This document shows, piece by piece, positions 38,118 through 46,906 of a stretch of 64,000 bases of DNA. Within the stretch, counting starts at the first letter, position 1; every line of letters starts with the position of its first letter. The notes below the pieces were generated by a model. That model worked only from the letters and a program-made list of their open reading frames with translations, was not told the origin of the DNA and did not search any database. The DNA comes from Ralstonia sp. A12 (lineage in GTDB: Bacteria > Pseudomonadota > Gammaproteobacteria > Burkholderiales > Burkholderiaceae). Where the stretch lies: positions 62,001-126,000 of the forward strand of contig NZ_JSZO01000003.1 of assembly GCF_000801955.1 (NCBI RefSeq). Reading direction: 5' to 3'. The translations under genes were made by a program, and so were the position numbers.

Positions 38118-39074
38118 TTGTCGAATCGTCTGTCCGTACTGGCGGTGCTGCCGCTGTTGGGTGCCACCGCGCTGGCGCATGCCGCCGATATCAAAGGGTC
38201 CAAGGACCACCCGGCGCTGGGGCGCTTTGCCGGCGCGACGATCGCCGCCTACAAGGTGACGAGTTTCGACGAGGCCATCTTGCCCAACGCCCCCATCGAG
38301 GATGACCACAACCCGAAGGTGCTCAAGACCGAGGGCAAGATCACCTACATCAGCTACCGCATTCCTGGCGACAAGAGCGCGCTGGAGATTACGCGCAACT
38401 ACGAGCAGGCATTGGCCAAATCGGAGTTCAAGGTGCTGTTCCAGTGCGCGAATGACGCTTGCGGCAACCGCTTTGCCGGCTACGTGCACAACATGAACAA
38501 GGTCGCCCCAACCGGGTTTGGCGATGCATCGTTCGGCCCGCCGCACCGGGCGATTCTGGCGCAGCGTACCAACGCGCAGGGCACGACCACGGTGTTCCTG
38601 CATGTGATGGAAGCCAGCACCTCGGGCAACGGCGGTGCGTATGTCTACGAACAGGTGGTTGACGGGCAGGCTATGCAGACGGGGCAGGTGCAATTGCTGG
38701 ATGCACCAGCCTTGCAGAAGGCTCTGCAGAGCGACGGCAAGGTTGCGTTGTACGGCGTCTACTTCGACACCGACAAGGCAACGCTCAAGCCGGAGTCGAA
38801 AGCGCAGCTCGACCAGATGGCGCAGTTGCTGAAGACGGCGCCCGCGCTCAAGGTGTTCATCGTCGGGCACACCGACAACCAGGGGCAGTTTGCGCGCAAC
38901 CAGGAGCTGTCGCAGCAGCGTGCGGATGCAGTGGCGAAGGCGCTGTCGTCGCAGTATGGGATTGCGGCGGGGCGGCTGTCGGGCAAGGGTGTGGCGTCGC
39001 TGGCGCCTATCGCCAGCAACGATGCCGAGCCCGGACGCGCCAAGAACCGCCGCGTCGAACTCGTTCTGCAGTAA
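38118..39074 (+). CDS. OmpA-family outer membrane protein, DUF4892-like N-terminal region
   Basis: A 318-residue exported protein. The TTG at 38118 is preferred: it has GGGAG six bases upstream and gives a clean signal peptide ending HAADIKG. An ATG at 38085 would add 11 residues. The middle region (about 25-210) resembles DUF4892, a tentative match. The C-terminal OmpA peptidoglycan-binding domain has YFDTDKATLKPES, VGHTDNQGQFARNQELSQQRA and NRRVELVLQ. It probably anchors the outer membrane to peptidoglycan. It stands alone, converging on the ClC gene. Confidence 0.87.
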   Translation: MSNRLSVLAVLPLLGATALAHAADIKGSKDHPALGRFAGATIAAYKVTSFDEAILPNAPIEDDHNPKVLKTEGKITYISYRIPGDKSALEITRNYEQALAKSEFKVLFQCANDACGNRFAGYVHNMNKVAPTGFGDASFGPPHRAILAQRTNAQGTTTVFLHVMEASTSGNGGAYVYEQVVDGQAMQTGQVQLLDAPALQKALQSDGKVALYGVYFDTDKATLKPESKAQLDQMAQLLKTAPALKVFIVGHTDNQGQFARNQELSQQRADAVAKALSSQYGIAAGRLSGKGVASLAPIASNDAEPGRAKNRRVELVLQ

Positions 39075-39079
39075 GCGTG

Positions 39080-40879
39080 TTAGCGCGGCGCCCGGCCAGC
39101 GCGCCGGCGCCGCAGCTCCAGATGCGCGCGCGTGCCCGACAGCGGCACACGGCGGAAGCGCTCACGGCGCTGTTCCTCGTCAAAGAACGCCAGCGATGGT
39201 TTGACCAGGTCGCTGCGCGACACGATGCCCACCAGCTTGCGCGATTGCGAGTCGGTCACCACGGGCAACCGCTCCAGGCCATGCACGGCCAAGCGCGTGG
39301 CGACGATGCGGCAGGTTTCATCGGGCAGTGCCATCACGGGGGCGTTGGCGCCGAACAGTTCGGCAATCGTGGTGGCGCCGCGTTTCTGGCCGGCCAGCAG
39401 GGCATCTCGGTCGAGCGTGCCGACCAGCGCGCCGTCGTGCACGACAGGAAATGCGCGATGTGCCTGCGTTGCGCCAAAGCGCGCGGTCAGCACGTCCGTG
39501 ATGGACGCCGTTGCCTCAATGGTTTGCACCGACTGTGTCATCACCTCGCCCACGGCGTGGCGCTCGAGCGGGTCGACGGCGTACTCCCGGTAGATATGGA
39601 AGCCGCGGCGCGCGATCTTCTCGGTCATGATCGAGCGCGGCATGGTCAGCACGACAAAGCCGTAGGACACCGCCACCGCCAGCAGGATCGGTAGCAAGGC
39701 GTTGACGTCGTGCGTGAGCCCGAAAGCGAACACGATGGCCGTAAGCGGGGCGCCCAGCACACCAGCCAGCATGGCGGCCATGCACACCAGTGGCCACAGG
39801 CCCGGATCACCGCCCGGCAGCACGGGGCCGATCAGCACACCCAGTCCCGCACCCATCATCAGCAGCGGGGCGAGCACACCGCCCGAGGTGCCCGAGCCCA
39901 GCGCGATCACCCAGATGATGGCCTTGACCACCAGCAGCGCCAGCGCCACGCGAATGGCCAGATGGTTGTGCAGCAGGTCACCAATGACGTCGTAGCCGAC
40001 ACCCAGCGCGCGCGGCTCGAAGTACCCGCCAATGCCGACGGCCAGCCCGCCGATGGCCGGCCACCACATCCAGTGGATCGGCAAGCGGCCGAACAGGTCT
40101 TCCGTTTTGTACAGCGCCATCGACAGCGAACGGGCCAGCGCACCGCACAGCACGCCCGCGACCACGCACGAGCCCAGTGCCGGCAAGGTCGCCGGAGCTG
40201 TCTCCAGCGGGAAGAGGGGGCCCGGCTCCAGCACCAGCACGCGTAGGAAACCCGCCACTGCGCATGCCACCGCCACCGGCAGCATGCTGCGCGGGCGCCA
40301 TTCGAACAGTAGCAGTTCCACCGCCAGCAGCAACGCGGCCACCGGCGTGCCGAACACGGCCGTCATGCCCGCAGTGGCACCGGCCACCAGCAGCGTCTTG
40401 CGCTCGGCAGCGGTTAGCTTGAAGAATTGCGCGAACAGCGAGCCCAGCGCGCCGCCGGTCATGATGATCGGGCCTTCCGCACCGAACGGCCCGCCGCTAC
40501 CGATCACGATGCCCGACGACAGCGGCTTGAGCACCGCCACCTTGGGCGACATCTTGCTCTTGCCGAACAGGATGGCCTCGATGGCCTCGGGAATGCCGTG
40601 GCCACGGATCTTTTCTGAGCCGAAGCGCGCCATCAGCCCAACGATCAGTCCGCCGATGACCGGCACCACGATCACCCATAGCCCCAGCGTGTTGGCCGCC
40701 GGTGAATGATCCGCCAGCGACAGCGTCTGGAAGAAGAACAGGTTGGTGAAGAAGCGGATCAGGTTGAGCAACGCCACCGCCGCCAGCGTAGCGAAGGCGG
40801 CAATGACGACTGCCAGCGTGGTGGTGCGAAAGAGCGTCGTGTCGGTCGCGAAATCGCGCCGATGGTCGATGGTGTGCAT
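39080..40879 (-). CDS. ClC-family chloride channel/antiporter with CBS domains
   Basis: A 599-residue membrane protein. The chloride pathway motifs are GSGGPFGAEGP (with the gating Glu), and GSGTSGGVLAPLLMMG. Two CBS domains follow (about 455-515 and 525-580), a regulatory module in many ClC proteins. The proton-glutamate of E. coli ClcA could not be located by eye, so channel versus exchanger is open. The true start is ATG 40879; the frame runs 91 codons further only because it lies opposite and beside marR. The MarR gene is four bases upstream on the same strand. Confidence 0.9.
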   Translation of the reverse strand: MHTIDHRRDFATDTTLFRTTTLAVVIAAFATLAAVALLNLIRFFTNLFFFQTLSLADHSPAANTLGLWVIVVPVIGGLIVGLMARFGSEKIRGHGIPEAIEAILFGKSKMSPKVAVLKPLSSGIVIGSGGPFGAEGPIIMTGGALGSLFAQFFKLTAAERKTLLVAGATAGMTAVFGTPVAALLLAVELLLFEWRPRSMLPVAVACAVAGFLRVLVLEPGPLFPLETAPATLPALGSCVVAGVLCGALARSLSMALYKTEDLFGRLPIHWMWWPAIGGLAVGIGGYFEPRALGVGYDVIGDLLHNHLAIRVALALLVVKAIIWVIALGSGTSGGVLAPLLMMGAGLGVLIGPVLPGGDPGLWPLVCMAAMLAGVLGAPLTAIVFAFGLTHDVNALLPILLAVAVSYGFVVLTMPRSIMTEKIARRGFHIYREYAVDPLERHAVGEVMTQSVQTIEATASITDVLTARFGATQAHRAFPVVHDGALVGTLDRDALLAGQKRGATTIAELFGANAPVMALPDETCRIVATRLAVHGLERLPVVTDSQSRKLVGIVSRSDLVKPSLAFFDEEQRRERFRRVPLSGTRAHLELRRRRAGRAPR

Positions 40880-40883
40880 GACG

Positions 40884-41312
40884 TTACTGCTCGGCGGGTT
40901 GTTCAGTGTGGGGAATCTTGAAGGCGCGGCTGAAGGTGGACAGCTCGCTCTGGTGCAGCGCCGCCAGCAGCGCGACCAGGTGGTCGCCCTTCTTGCTGAG
41001 GTGAACTTCCACCTGACGGGCGTCGGCTTCGCTCGGGCGGCGTTCGACCAGGCCCGCTTCTTCACAGCGGGTGACCAGCGCCACCGTGCCGTGCGGCGAA
41101 GCCTGCAGGCGTTCAGCCAGCTCGCCCACGGTCGCCCATTCGCGCCCGGCATAGCCCTTGATGTGCAGCAACAACTGGTATTGCAGCGGCGTGATCCCTT
41201 CGGACTGGATCAGGTCTTCGGACGCACGCAGGAAGCGGCGCAGGTGATAGCGGAAATCGGACAGCGTCTCGAAATCCTGTTTGGACAGTGGGCGTGGGGC
41301 GGAGGACGACAT
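40884..41312 (-). CDS. MarR-family transcriptional regulator
   Basis: A 142-residue winged-helix repressor. The core is ITPLQYQLLLHIKGYAG, ATVGELAERLQASPHGTVALVTRCEEAGLVERRPSEADARQVEVHLS, the last part being the wing with the conserved Asp-x-Arg. It is cotranscribed with the ClC gene (four-base gap) and has an AT-rich palindrome directly upstream of its start, consistent with autoregulation. The divergent MoaF-like/LLM/MFS/AKR cluster could also be a target. MarR proteins respond to phenolics, antibiotics or oxidants; the ligand here is unknown. Confidence 0.93.
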   Translation of the reverse strand: MSSSAPRPLSKQDFETLSDFRYHLRRFLRASEDLIQSEGITPLQYQLLLHIKGYAGREWATVGELAERLQASPHGTVALVTRCEEAGLVERRPSEADARQVEVHLSKKGDHLVALLAALHQSELSTFSRAFKIPHTEQPAEQ

Positions 41313-41337
41313 GGTATGGCGGTACGTTTCGGGCGAA

Positions 41338-41360
41338 ATATATCACAACGTGACATATAT
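41338..41360. promoter_or_regulatory. Palindromic operator upstream of marR-clc
   Basis: TCAC-AAC-GTGA is a perfect dyad, extended on both sides by ATATA-type arms with one mismatch, 23 bases in all. It lies 26 bases before the marR start, where an autorepressor would act. AT-rich palindromes of this length are typical MarR sites. Confidence 0.65.
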
Positions 41361-41441
41361 GAAAGAAGTGATCGATGGCCGAATTGCAACGCGCTGATCA
41401 AGGCGATGCCACTTGCCGTGGCTGCCGGCGGCCCTGGATTG

Positions 41442-41456
41442 TTGATTAGGAATCAA
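41442..41456. promoter_or_regulatory. Perfect dyad upstream of the MoaF-like/LLM/MFS cluster
   Basis: TTGATT-AGG-AATCAA is a perfect 6-3-6 inverted repeat and contains a T-N11-A core. It lies about 115 bases before the MoaF-like gene. The binder is unknown; no LysR gene is adjacent. Confidence 0.5.
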
Positions 41457-41572
41457 GAGTCTTTCTTGTCAAACCGGGTTTATGCGCAAAGGTAAAGCAA
41501 GCACACTGCGCTCCATTCCCGCTGCGCTGAACGGTCATGCCGTTAGCGCGGTGGCATCAGGAGATCACCAAC

Positions 41573-41905
41573 ATGCACGCATCGACCCGCCCACCGCTTT
41601 TGCCACCATTTGCCGGCAAGACGTTCGAAGTCCGTTACGACGGCCTCACCGCCACCAACGCGTATGCCGAGGACGGCATCCACATGCGTTACGAGATCAC
41701 CGAAGGGCCGTTTGCCGGCGCCCGCGGCGAGGTCGCCTATACGTGGCAGCCGGTGGCCGACGGCATCTACGCGATCTCATGGCAGGAGGCCGATCGCTCG
41801 ACGGTGGTCCACATCGACGATTTTGGCGCGGGCACCTCGCGCTCGTTCTTTACGACAGCGTCACTGGAGCTGCACCGCCTGGAAGGCAGCCTGCGCGCGC
41901 GCTGA
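41573..41905 (+). CDS. Small MoaF-like protein
   Basis: A 110-residue protein resembling the MoaF domain, a lipocalin-like beta barrel. Features are FAGKTFEVRYD near the start, MRYEITEGPFAGARGEVAYTWQPV, and ISWQEADRSTVVHIDDF. No signal peptide is seen. The assignment is by motif memory; the name comes from a molybdenum-linked gene, yet no molybdenum genes are near. AGGAG lies nine bases before the ATG at 41573. It is first in a four-gene cluster, 13 bases before the LLM gene. Confidence 0.65.
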   Translation: MHASTRPPLLPPFAGKTFEVRYDGLTATNAYAEDGIHMRYEITEGPFAGARGEVAYTWQPVADGIYAISWQEADRSTVVHIDDFGAGTSRSFFTTASLELHRLEGSLRAR

Positions 41906-41918
41906 ACCGGTCACGATC

Positions 41919-42863
41919 ATGTCCACTTCACTCGACAAACTGGCACACGGCGGCTTCAGCATCGGTATCGAGCTGCCGCTCGACAACGATTGGTCCCCCG
42001 CGGGCGAAGCCAAACGCCAGCAGGATGGACGCCGCCCCGGCGTGCCCGACATGGAACACCACGCAACCCTCGTGCAACTGGCGGATACACTCGGCTTCCG
42101 TGCCCTGTGGGTGCGGGACGTGCCGGTGTACGACCCCACGTTTGGCGATGCTGCGCAGGTGTTCGAGGCGTTCTCGTATCTCGGCTACCTCGCCGGTATC
42201 ACCCGCGACATCCTGCTCGGTACGGCGGCTGTCGTGCTGCCGCTGCGTGAGCCACTGCTGACGCTGAAGTCCGCTGCGACGGTGCAAGCACTCAGCCAAG
42301 GCCGTCTGTTGCTGGGCGTGGCAAGCGGTGATCGGCCGGTGGAATATCCGCTGTTCAACCGCGACTTCGAATCGCGCGGCGCACGCTTCCGCGACCAGAT
42401 CGCGATGCTGCGCGATGGCGCCCGAGGCAACCTGCCGGCCGGCGTGGAAGTCCTGCCGGCCCTGCGCACGCCGCTGCCGTTGCTGGTCGCGGGCCTTGCG
42501 CAGCAGACACCGACCTGGATCGGCTCGCACATGGATGGCTGCCTTGCCTATCCGGGCACGCCGGCAGACCACGCGCAGCGCACCGCCGCGTGGCGTGCCG
42601 TGGCTGGTGACAAGCCGTACGTGAGCTTCATCCACCTCGACCTTGCCGACGATCCGCACGCGCCGCTGGAGCGCCATCGCTTTGGCGCGCGCGCTGGCCG
42701 CATCGCCCTGGCTGAAGAACTGGCGGCGATGCGCGAAGCGGGTGTGCAGCATATCGGGCTGCATTTCCGCCGTAATCGTCGCCCGCTTGCTGAAACGTTT
42801 GCGGAAATCGCAGCAGAAGTTCTGCCGATCTTCCATCCCCCTGTACTGGAGCACGCAGCATGA
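41919..42863 (+). CDS. LLM-class flavin-dependent oxidoreductase, BA3436-type
   Basis: A 314-residue luciferase-like oxidoreductase. It has GFSIGIELPLDNDW at the start, LGFRALWVRDVPVYDPTFGDA, DILLGTAAVVLPLREP and GRLLLGVASGDRPVEYPLF. That pattern matches the subfamily known as BA3436-type. It should use FMN; the substrate is unknown. It is distinct from the YhbW-like LLM protein at 3.4 kb. Its stop overlaps the MFS transporter start by four bases, linking oxidation with export or import of a compound. Confidence 0.85.
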   Translation: MSTSLDKLAHGGFSIGIELPLDNDWSPAGEAKRQQDGRRPGVPDMEHHATLVQLADTLGFRALWVRDVPVYDPTFGDAAQVFEAFSYLGYLAGITRDILLGTAAVVLPLREPLLTLKSAATVQALSQGRLLLGVASGDRPVEYPLFNRDFESRGARFRDQIAMLRDGARGNLPAGVEVLPALRTPLPLLVAGLAQQTPTWIGSHMDGCLAYPGTPADHAQRTAAWRAVAGDKPYVSFIHLDLADDPHAPLERHRFGARAGRIALAEELAAMREAGVQHIGLHFRRNRRPLAETFAEIAAEVLPIFHPPVLEHAA

Positions 42864-44062
42864 ACCCCACCACCCCTTCCACCGAGCAGACACGCAGCGG
42901 CGCAACGCTGCCGCTGCTCGCGCTTGCCGCTGGTGCCTTTGGCATCGGCACCACCGAGTTCTCGCCGATGGGCCTGTTGCCGGTGATTGCCGACGGCGTG
43001 CATGTGTCGATTCCCCAGGCCGGCATGCTGATCAGCGCCTATGCCATCGGTGTGATGGTCGGTGCGCCGATCATGACGCTGCTGCTCGCGCGCTGGCCCC
43101 GCCGCAAGGCGCTGATCGCGCTCATGAGCATCTTCACGATCGGCAACCTGCTGTCGGCGGTTGCCCCTGACTACACGACGCTGCTGCTTGCGCGGCTCGT
43201 CACCAGCCTCAACCACGGTGCGTTCTTCGGGCTGGGTTCGGTGGTGGCGGCAAGCCTCGTGCCGCGCGAGAAGCAGGCGAGTGCAGTGGCGACCATGTTC
43301 ATGGGGCTGACGATCGCCAACGTGGGCGGCGTACCGGCCGCCACCTGGCTCGGCCAGATGATCGGCTGGCGCATGTCGTTTGCCGCCACGGCCAGCCTGG
43401 GCCTGATCGCCATCGCGGGCTTGTTTGCCGCGTTGCCCAAGGGCGAGGCCGGCAAGATGCCCAACCTGCGGGCCGAACTCGCCGTGCTGACACGACCTGT
43501 CGTGCTCGGTGCGCTCGCTACCACGGTGCTCGGTGCCGGTGCCATGTTCACGCTCTATACGTACGTCGCCCCGACGCTTGCACAACTGACCGGTGCCTCA
43601 CCCGCGTTCGTGACGGCGATGCTGGTGCTGATCGGCATCGGCTTCTCGATCGGCAACATCGCCGGTGGCCGCCTGGCGGACCGCTCGCTGGACGGCAGCC
43701 TGATCGGTTTCCTGCTGCTGCTGATCGTGACGATGCTCGCCTTCCCCATGCTTGCCAAGACGCATGCGGGTGCAGCGATAGCGCTGCTGGTGTGGGGCAT
43801 TGCCACCTTCGCCGTCGTGCCGCCGCTGCAGATGCGCGTGATGCGCGCCGCAGCCGAGGCGCCTGGGCTGGCCTCATCGGTCAACGTTGGCGCGTTTAAC
43901 CTCGGCAATGCGCTGGGCGCGGCAGCCGGCGGTGCGGCCATCTCCGCAGGTTTCGGTTACGCGGCTGTGCCGATTGTCGGTGCGGTGATTGCAGCGGCAG
44001 GCCTGGCGCTTGTCGGCTTGCAGGTCGCACAGCGCCGGACGCGCGTGGCCCTGAACCCGTAA
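42860..44062 (+). CDS. MFS transporter, DHA1/AraJ-like
   Basis: A 400-residue major facilitator with 12 hydrophobic segments. It begins LLALAAGAFGIGTTEFSPMGLLPVIADGV and has the motif A stretch LLLARWPRRKALIALM between segments 2 and 3, typical of drug:H+ antiporters of the AraJ/YdhP type. Efflux of a small molecule is likely. It overlaps the LLM gene and is followed after 48 bases by the aldo-keto reductase gene. Confidence 0.9.
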   Translation: MNPTTPSTEQTRSGATLPLLALAAGAFGIGTTEFSPMGLLPVIADGVHVSIPQAGMLISAYAIGVMVGAPIMTLLLARWPRRKALIALMSIFTIGNLLSAVAPDYTTLLLARLVTSLNHGAFFGLGSVVAASLVPREKQASAVATMFMGLTIANVGGVPAATWLGQMIGWRMSFAATASLGLIAIAGLFAALPKGEAGKMPNLRAELAVLTRPVVLGALATTVLGAGAMFTLYTYVAPTLAQLTGASPAFVTAMLVLIGIGFSIGNIAGGRLADRSLDGSLIGFLLLLIVTMLAFPMLAKTHAGAAIALLVWGIATFAVVPPLQMRVMRAAAEAPGLASSVNVGAFNLGNALGAAAGGAAISAGFGYAAVPIVGAVIAAAGLALVGLQVAQRRTRVALNP

Positions 44063-44110
44063 TTTGATTCAACCCTTTCCATCCTCGATCCCCCTCCATT
44101 GGAGAACATG

Positions 44111-44917
44111 ATGAGCAAGATTCCCGCTTTCGGCCTCGGCACCTTCCGCCTGCAGGGCGAGGTTGTCATCGACTCGGTCCGCAATGGCCTCGAACTTGGT
44201 TACCGTGCGGTCGACACCGCGCAGATCTACGGCAATGAAGCCGACGTGGGCACGGCGATTGCCGGCTCGGGCGTCCGCCGTGAAGACCTGTTCCTGACCA
44301 CCAAGATCTGGGTCGACAACTACGCAAAGGGCAAGCTCGTGCCGAGCCTCGAAGACAGCCTCGCCAAGCTGCACACGGACTACGTCGACCTGACGCTGAT
44401 CCACTGGCCAGCCCCCGGCAACGGTGTGTCGCTCGACGAATTCATGACCGCGCTGGCCGACGCCAAGGCCAAGGGGCTGACCCGGCAGATCGGCGTCTCG
44501 AACTTCAACATCGACCTGACGCAGCAGGCGATTGCCGCTGTCGGCAAAGACGCCATTGCCACCAACCAGATCGAGCTGAGCCCGTATCTGCAGAACCGCA
44601 AGCTGGTGGATTTCATGCAGCGCGAAGGCATTCACGTCACGTCGTACATGACGCTGGCCTACGGCAAGGTGCTGGGCGATCCGGTGATCGGCGCGATTGC
44701 GCAGCGGCATCACGCGACACCGGCGCAGGTTGTGCTCGCGTGGGCGATGCAGCTCGGCTACTCGGTGATCCCGTCGTCGACCAAGCGCGAGAACCTCGCC
44801 AGCAACCTGCGTGCACAAACGCTGCGTCTGACGGCCGACGACATGGCGCAGATTGCCGCGCTTGAGCGCAACGGTCGAGAAGTCTCGCCGGATGGTCTGG
44901 CGGGGCAGTGGGACTGA
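44111..44917 (+). CDS. dkgB: Aldo-keto reductase, 2,5-didehydrogluconate reductase B-like
   Basis: A 268-residue NADPH-dependent aldo-keto reductase, the length of E. coli DkgB. The catalytic tetrad regions are visible: Asp and Tyr in [14 protein letters not shown], Lys in FLTTKIW and His in TLIHWP. NADPH-binding stretches are GVSNF and [14 protein letters not shown]. It could reduce methylglyoxal or other aldehydes. ATG 44111 is six bases after GGAG; ATG 44108 would be too close. It closes the MarR-adjacent cluster and has a terminator. Confidence 0.9.
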   Translation: MSKIPAFGLGTFRLQGEVVIDSVRNGLELGYRAVDTAQIYGNEADVGTAIAGSGVRREDLFLTTKIWVDNYAKGKLVPSLEDSLAKLHTDYVDLTLIHWPAPGNGVSLDEFMTALADAKAKGLTRQIGVSNFNIDLTQQAIAAVGKDAIATNQIELSPYLQNRKLVDFMQREGIHVTSYMTLAYGKVLGDPVIGAIAQRHHATPAQVVLAWAMQLGYSVIPSSTKRENLASNLRAQTLRLTADDMAQIAALERNGREVSPDGLAGQWD

Positions 44918-44940
44918 ACCTCGCCGCGCTGAGGTAGCAA

Positions 44941-44975
44941 AAAAAGGCCGAGCAATAGCTTGGCCTTTTCTTTTG
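44941..44975 (+). terminator. Intrinsic terminator after dkgB
   Basis: AAGGCCGAGC and GCTTGGCCTT form a 10-bp stem including one G-T pair, followed by TTCTTTTG. The A-rich left side could also serve the converging channel gene. Confidence 0.85.
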
Positions 44976-44997
44976 TCCAGGACCCCTAGAGATGTTC

Positions 44998-45876
44998 CTA
45001 GGGTAACTGGCCAGACTTCCGGGTAGGGGAGTCTGCTGCTTCGCTTGTGGTGGGCGCGTCCGCAACGGGCAACGCACGGCCGCAGCACGGACATTGCGGC
45101 GCATCAGGGTCGGTCAAAGGTTCGGCCGGTTGTTGGGGGCGGTAGCGTTCCAGCGCTGTCGCCACGAGTTCGGCACCCATGATGCCGGTCGGGAACGCGA
45201 TGATGCCGTAGCCGAGCAGGATCGCGCACGACGTGATCAGCCGGCCCAGCGGCGTTTGCGGCGTGAGGTCGCCGTAGCCGGTGGTGCTCATCGTGACCGC
45301 CGCCCAGTACACGCCCACGGGAATGCTCGTGATGCCGTTCTCCGGCCCTTCCACCAGGTAGATCACCGTGCCCAGGATGACGGTGAGCACGAACATGCCG
45401 CCGATGAAGACGAAGATCTTGCGGCGTGCACGGGTGAGGGCGCGCATCAGCGCCTGCCCTTCTTCCTGATAGATCGACAACCCGAGAATGCGGAACACGC
45501 GCAGCAGCCGCAGCAGGCGCACGTCAATCAGCGCGTGCAGGCTGGGGAAGAAGAACGCGAGATAGGTCGGCAGTACGGAGACGAGATCCACGATGCCGAA
45601 GAAGCTGCGCGCATAGGCGATGGGCTTGGGCGCCGTGAGCAGGCGGAACAGATATTCGGCCGTAAACAGCAGCGTGAATGCCCATTCGGTGATGTACAGC
45701 GCCTCGCCGTACTGCGCATGCAGCTCCTTCACGCTGTCGGCCATGACGACGAGCACGCTCGCCACGATCAGCCCCAGCACCACGATATCGAGGTTGCGCT
45801 GGAACCGCGCCGGGCTGACGGCATCGCTGGCGGCGTGGCGCACGATGCTCACGAGTTTTCGGATCGATGTCTTCAT
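44998..45876 (-). CDS. Voltage-gated-type potassium channel, KvAP-like
   Basis: A 292-residue six-segment cation channel. The fourth segment has regularly spaced arginines (RLLRLLRVFRILGL), as in voltage sensors, and the pore has the K+ filter TMSTTGYGDLTP. The cytoplasmic C-terminus contains CPCCGRALP, half of a zinc-ribbon motif. Expected role: membrane potential or K+ homeostasis. It lies alone between the dkgB terminator and the TlpA-like gene. Confidence 0.92.
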   Translation of the reverse strand: MKTSIRKLVSIVRHAASDAVSPARFQRNLDIVVLGLIVASVLVVMADSVKELHAQYGEALYITEWAFTLLFTAEYLFRLLTAPKPIAYARSFFGIVDLVSVLPTYLAFFFPSLHALIDVRLLRLLRVFRILGLSIYQEEGQALMRALTRARRKIFVFIGGMFVLTVILGTVIYLVEGPENGITSIPVGVYWAAVTMSTTGYGDLTPQTPLGRLITSCAILLGYGIIAFPTGIMGAELVATALERYRPQQPAEPLTDPDAPQCPCCGRALPVADAPTTSEAADSPTRKSGQLP

Positions 45877-45960
45877 GCGCCCGAGTCTAGGAGGCGCGGT
45901 TATCGAATCCTATGGGACCTGTCCGATTCGGGTGCACGCGCGCATCGGACTGCGCCCACA

Positions 45961-46770
45961 TCACGGGTTGAAGTGACCTTGCACCATGTCCTTGAGGCGC
46001 GCGGCGGTGATCTCACCCATGTGCGAGTCGACCAGCTTGCCCTGCGCATCGAAGAACAGCGTGGTCGGTAGCCCGCGCGAGCCGAAGGTCTGCATGGCTT
46101 CCGAGAGCGGGTCCAGCAGCACGTGGTTGAACGTCAGCCCTTGCTGTGCGAGGAACTGTTGCACTGTGGGTGCCTGCTCGCCCTGATTGACCATCAGGAA
46201 GACAACGCTGGGGTAGTCGGATTGCGCCTGGGCGAGGATCGGCATCTCGCGCCGGCAGGGCGGGCACCAAGTGGCCCACAGGTTCAGGACCACGGGTTTG
46301 CCGATGGGTTTGTCAAACGATACGGCGGCGCCGTCCATGCCTTCGAGTTGCAATGCGGACAGCGACGGCGTAGCACGTTGTAGCGTCGCCAAGGTGCCCT
46401 GTGCTGCCGCCCACGCCAGCATGCCAGCGGCAACGCCCATCAAGACCGGCCGGCGTAGTGCGCGCGCCTGGCGCGATTTCCAGAGCACGAACGCAACGGC
46501 GGCCGGCAGCCCGATCCACCAGTCGAAACCGCCGTCACCGATCGCGATGATGGACCTGGGCGCAGCAAGATACTCCGGCCACCAGCGCGCGACATAGCCG
46601 ATGCGCGCAGCAATCAGGCCGACAAACAGTGCGTCCAGCAACAGGTTGGCTGCCGTCTTGGGTGACGCGTCTGGCTTGGTGCGCTGCATCGATCGCGCAA
46701 CGAGCCACGCGATCAGGGCTGCCAGCGCCACGACAATCACGCGTACCGAGATTGGGCCAACACTCATCAT
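45961..46770 (-). CDS. Membrane-anchored TlpA-family thiol-disulfide oxidoreductase with Lgt-like N-terminal half
   Basis: A 269-residue protein. About four hydrophobic segments (1-125) precede a thioredoxin domain with active site WATWCPPCRREMP and the cis-proline loop RGLPTTLFFD. It should reduce disulfides outside the inner membrane, for example in cytochrome c maturation. The stretch FVGLIAARIGYVARWWPEYL and the following DGGFDWW resemble part of prolipoprotein diacylglyceryl transferase, but the Lgt HGG motif is missing. Start is ATG 46770 or 46767. It follows ilvD on the same strand but after a terminator. Confidence 0.85.
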   Translation of the reverse strand: MMSVGPISVRVIVVALAALIAWLVARSMQRTKPDASPKTAANLLLDALFVGLIAARIGYVARWWPEYLAAPRSIIAIGDGGFDWWIGLPAAVAFVLWKSRQARALRRPVLMGVAAGMLAWAAAQGTLATLQRATPSLSALQLEGMDGAAVSFDKPIGKPVVLNLWATWCPPCRREMPILAQAQSDYPSVVFLMVNQGEQAPTVQQFLAQQGLTFNHVLLDPLSEAMQTFGSRGLPTTLFFDAQGKLVDSHMGEITAARLKDMVQGHFNP

Positions 46771-46842
46771 GGGGAACCTGCAGTCAAGGTAGGAACGAGA
46801 CGCTAGACAGCCACCGCTACGGGGAGTTCGGCGGGAGGCGCC

Positions 46843-46873
46843 CAGAAAGAAAAAGCCGCTCCGGAGAGCGGCT
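46843..46873 (-). terminator. Intrinsic terminator of ilvD
   Basis: AGCCGCT (46854-46860) and AGCGGCT (46867-46873) form a 7-bp stem with a six-base loop. On the minus strand it is followed by TTTTCTTTCT. Confidence 0.85.
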
Positions 46874-46906
46874 TCGGCAGCGATGGGCACGCGGCCCGCC
46901 GCAACA

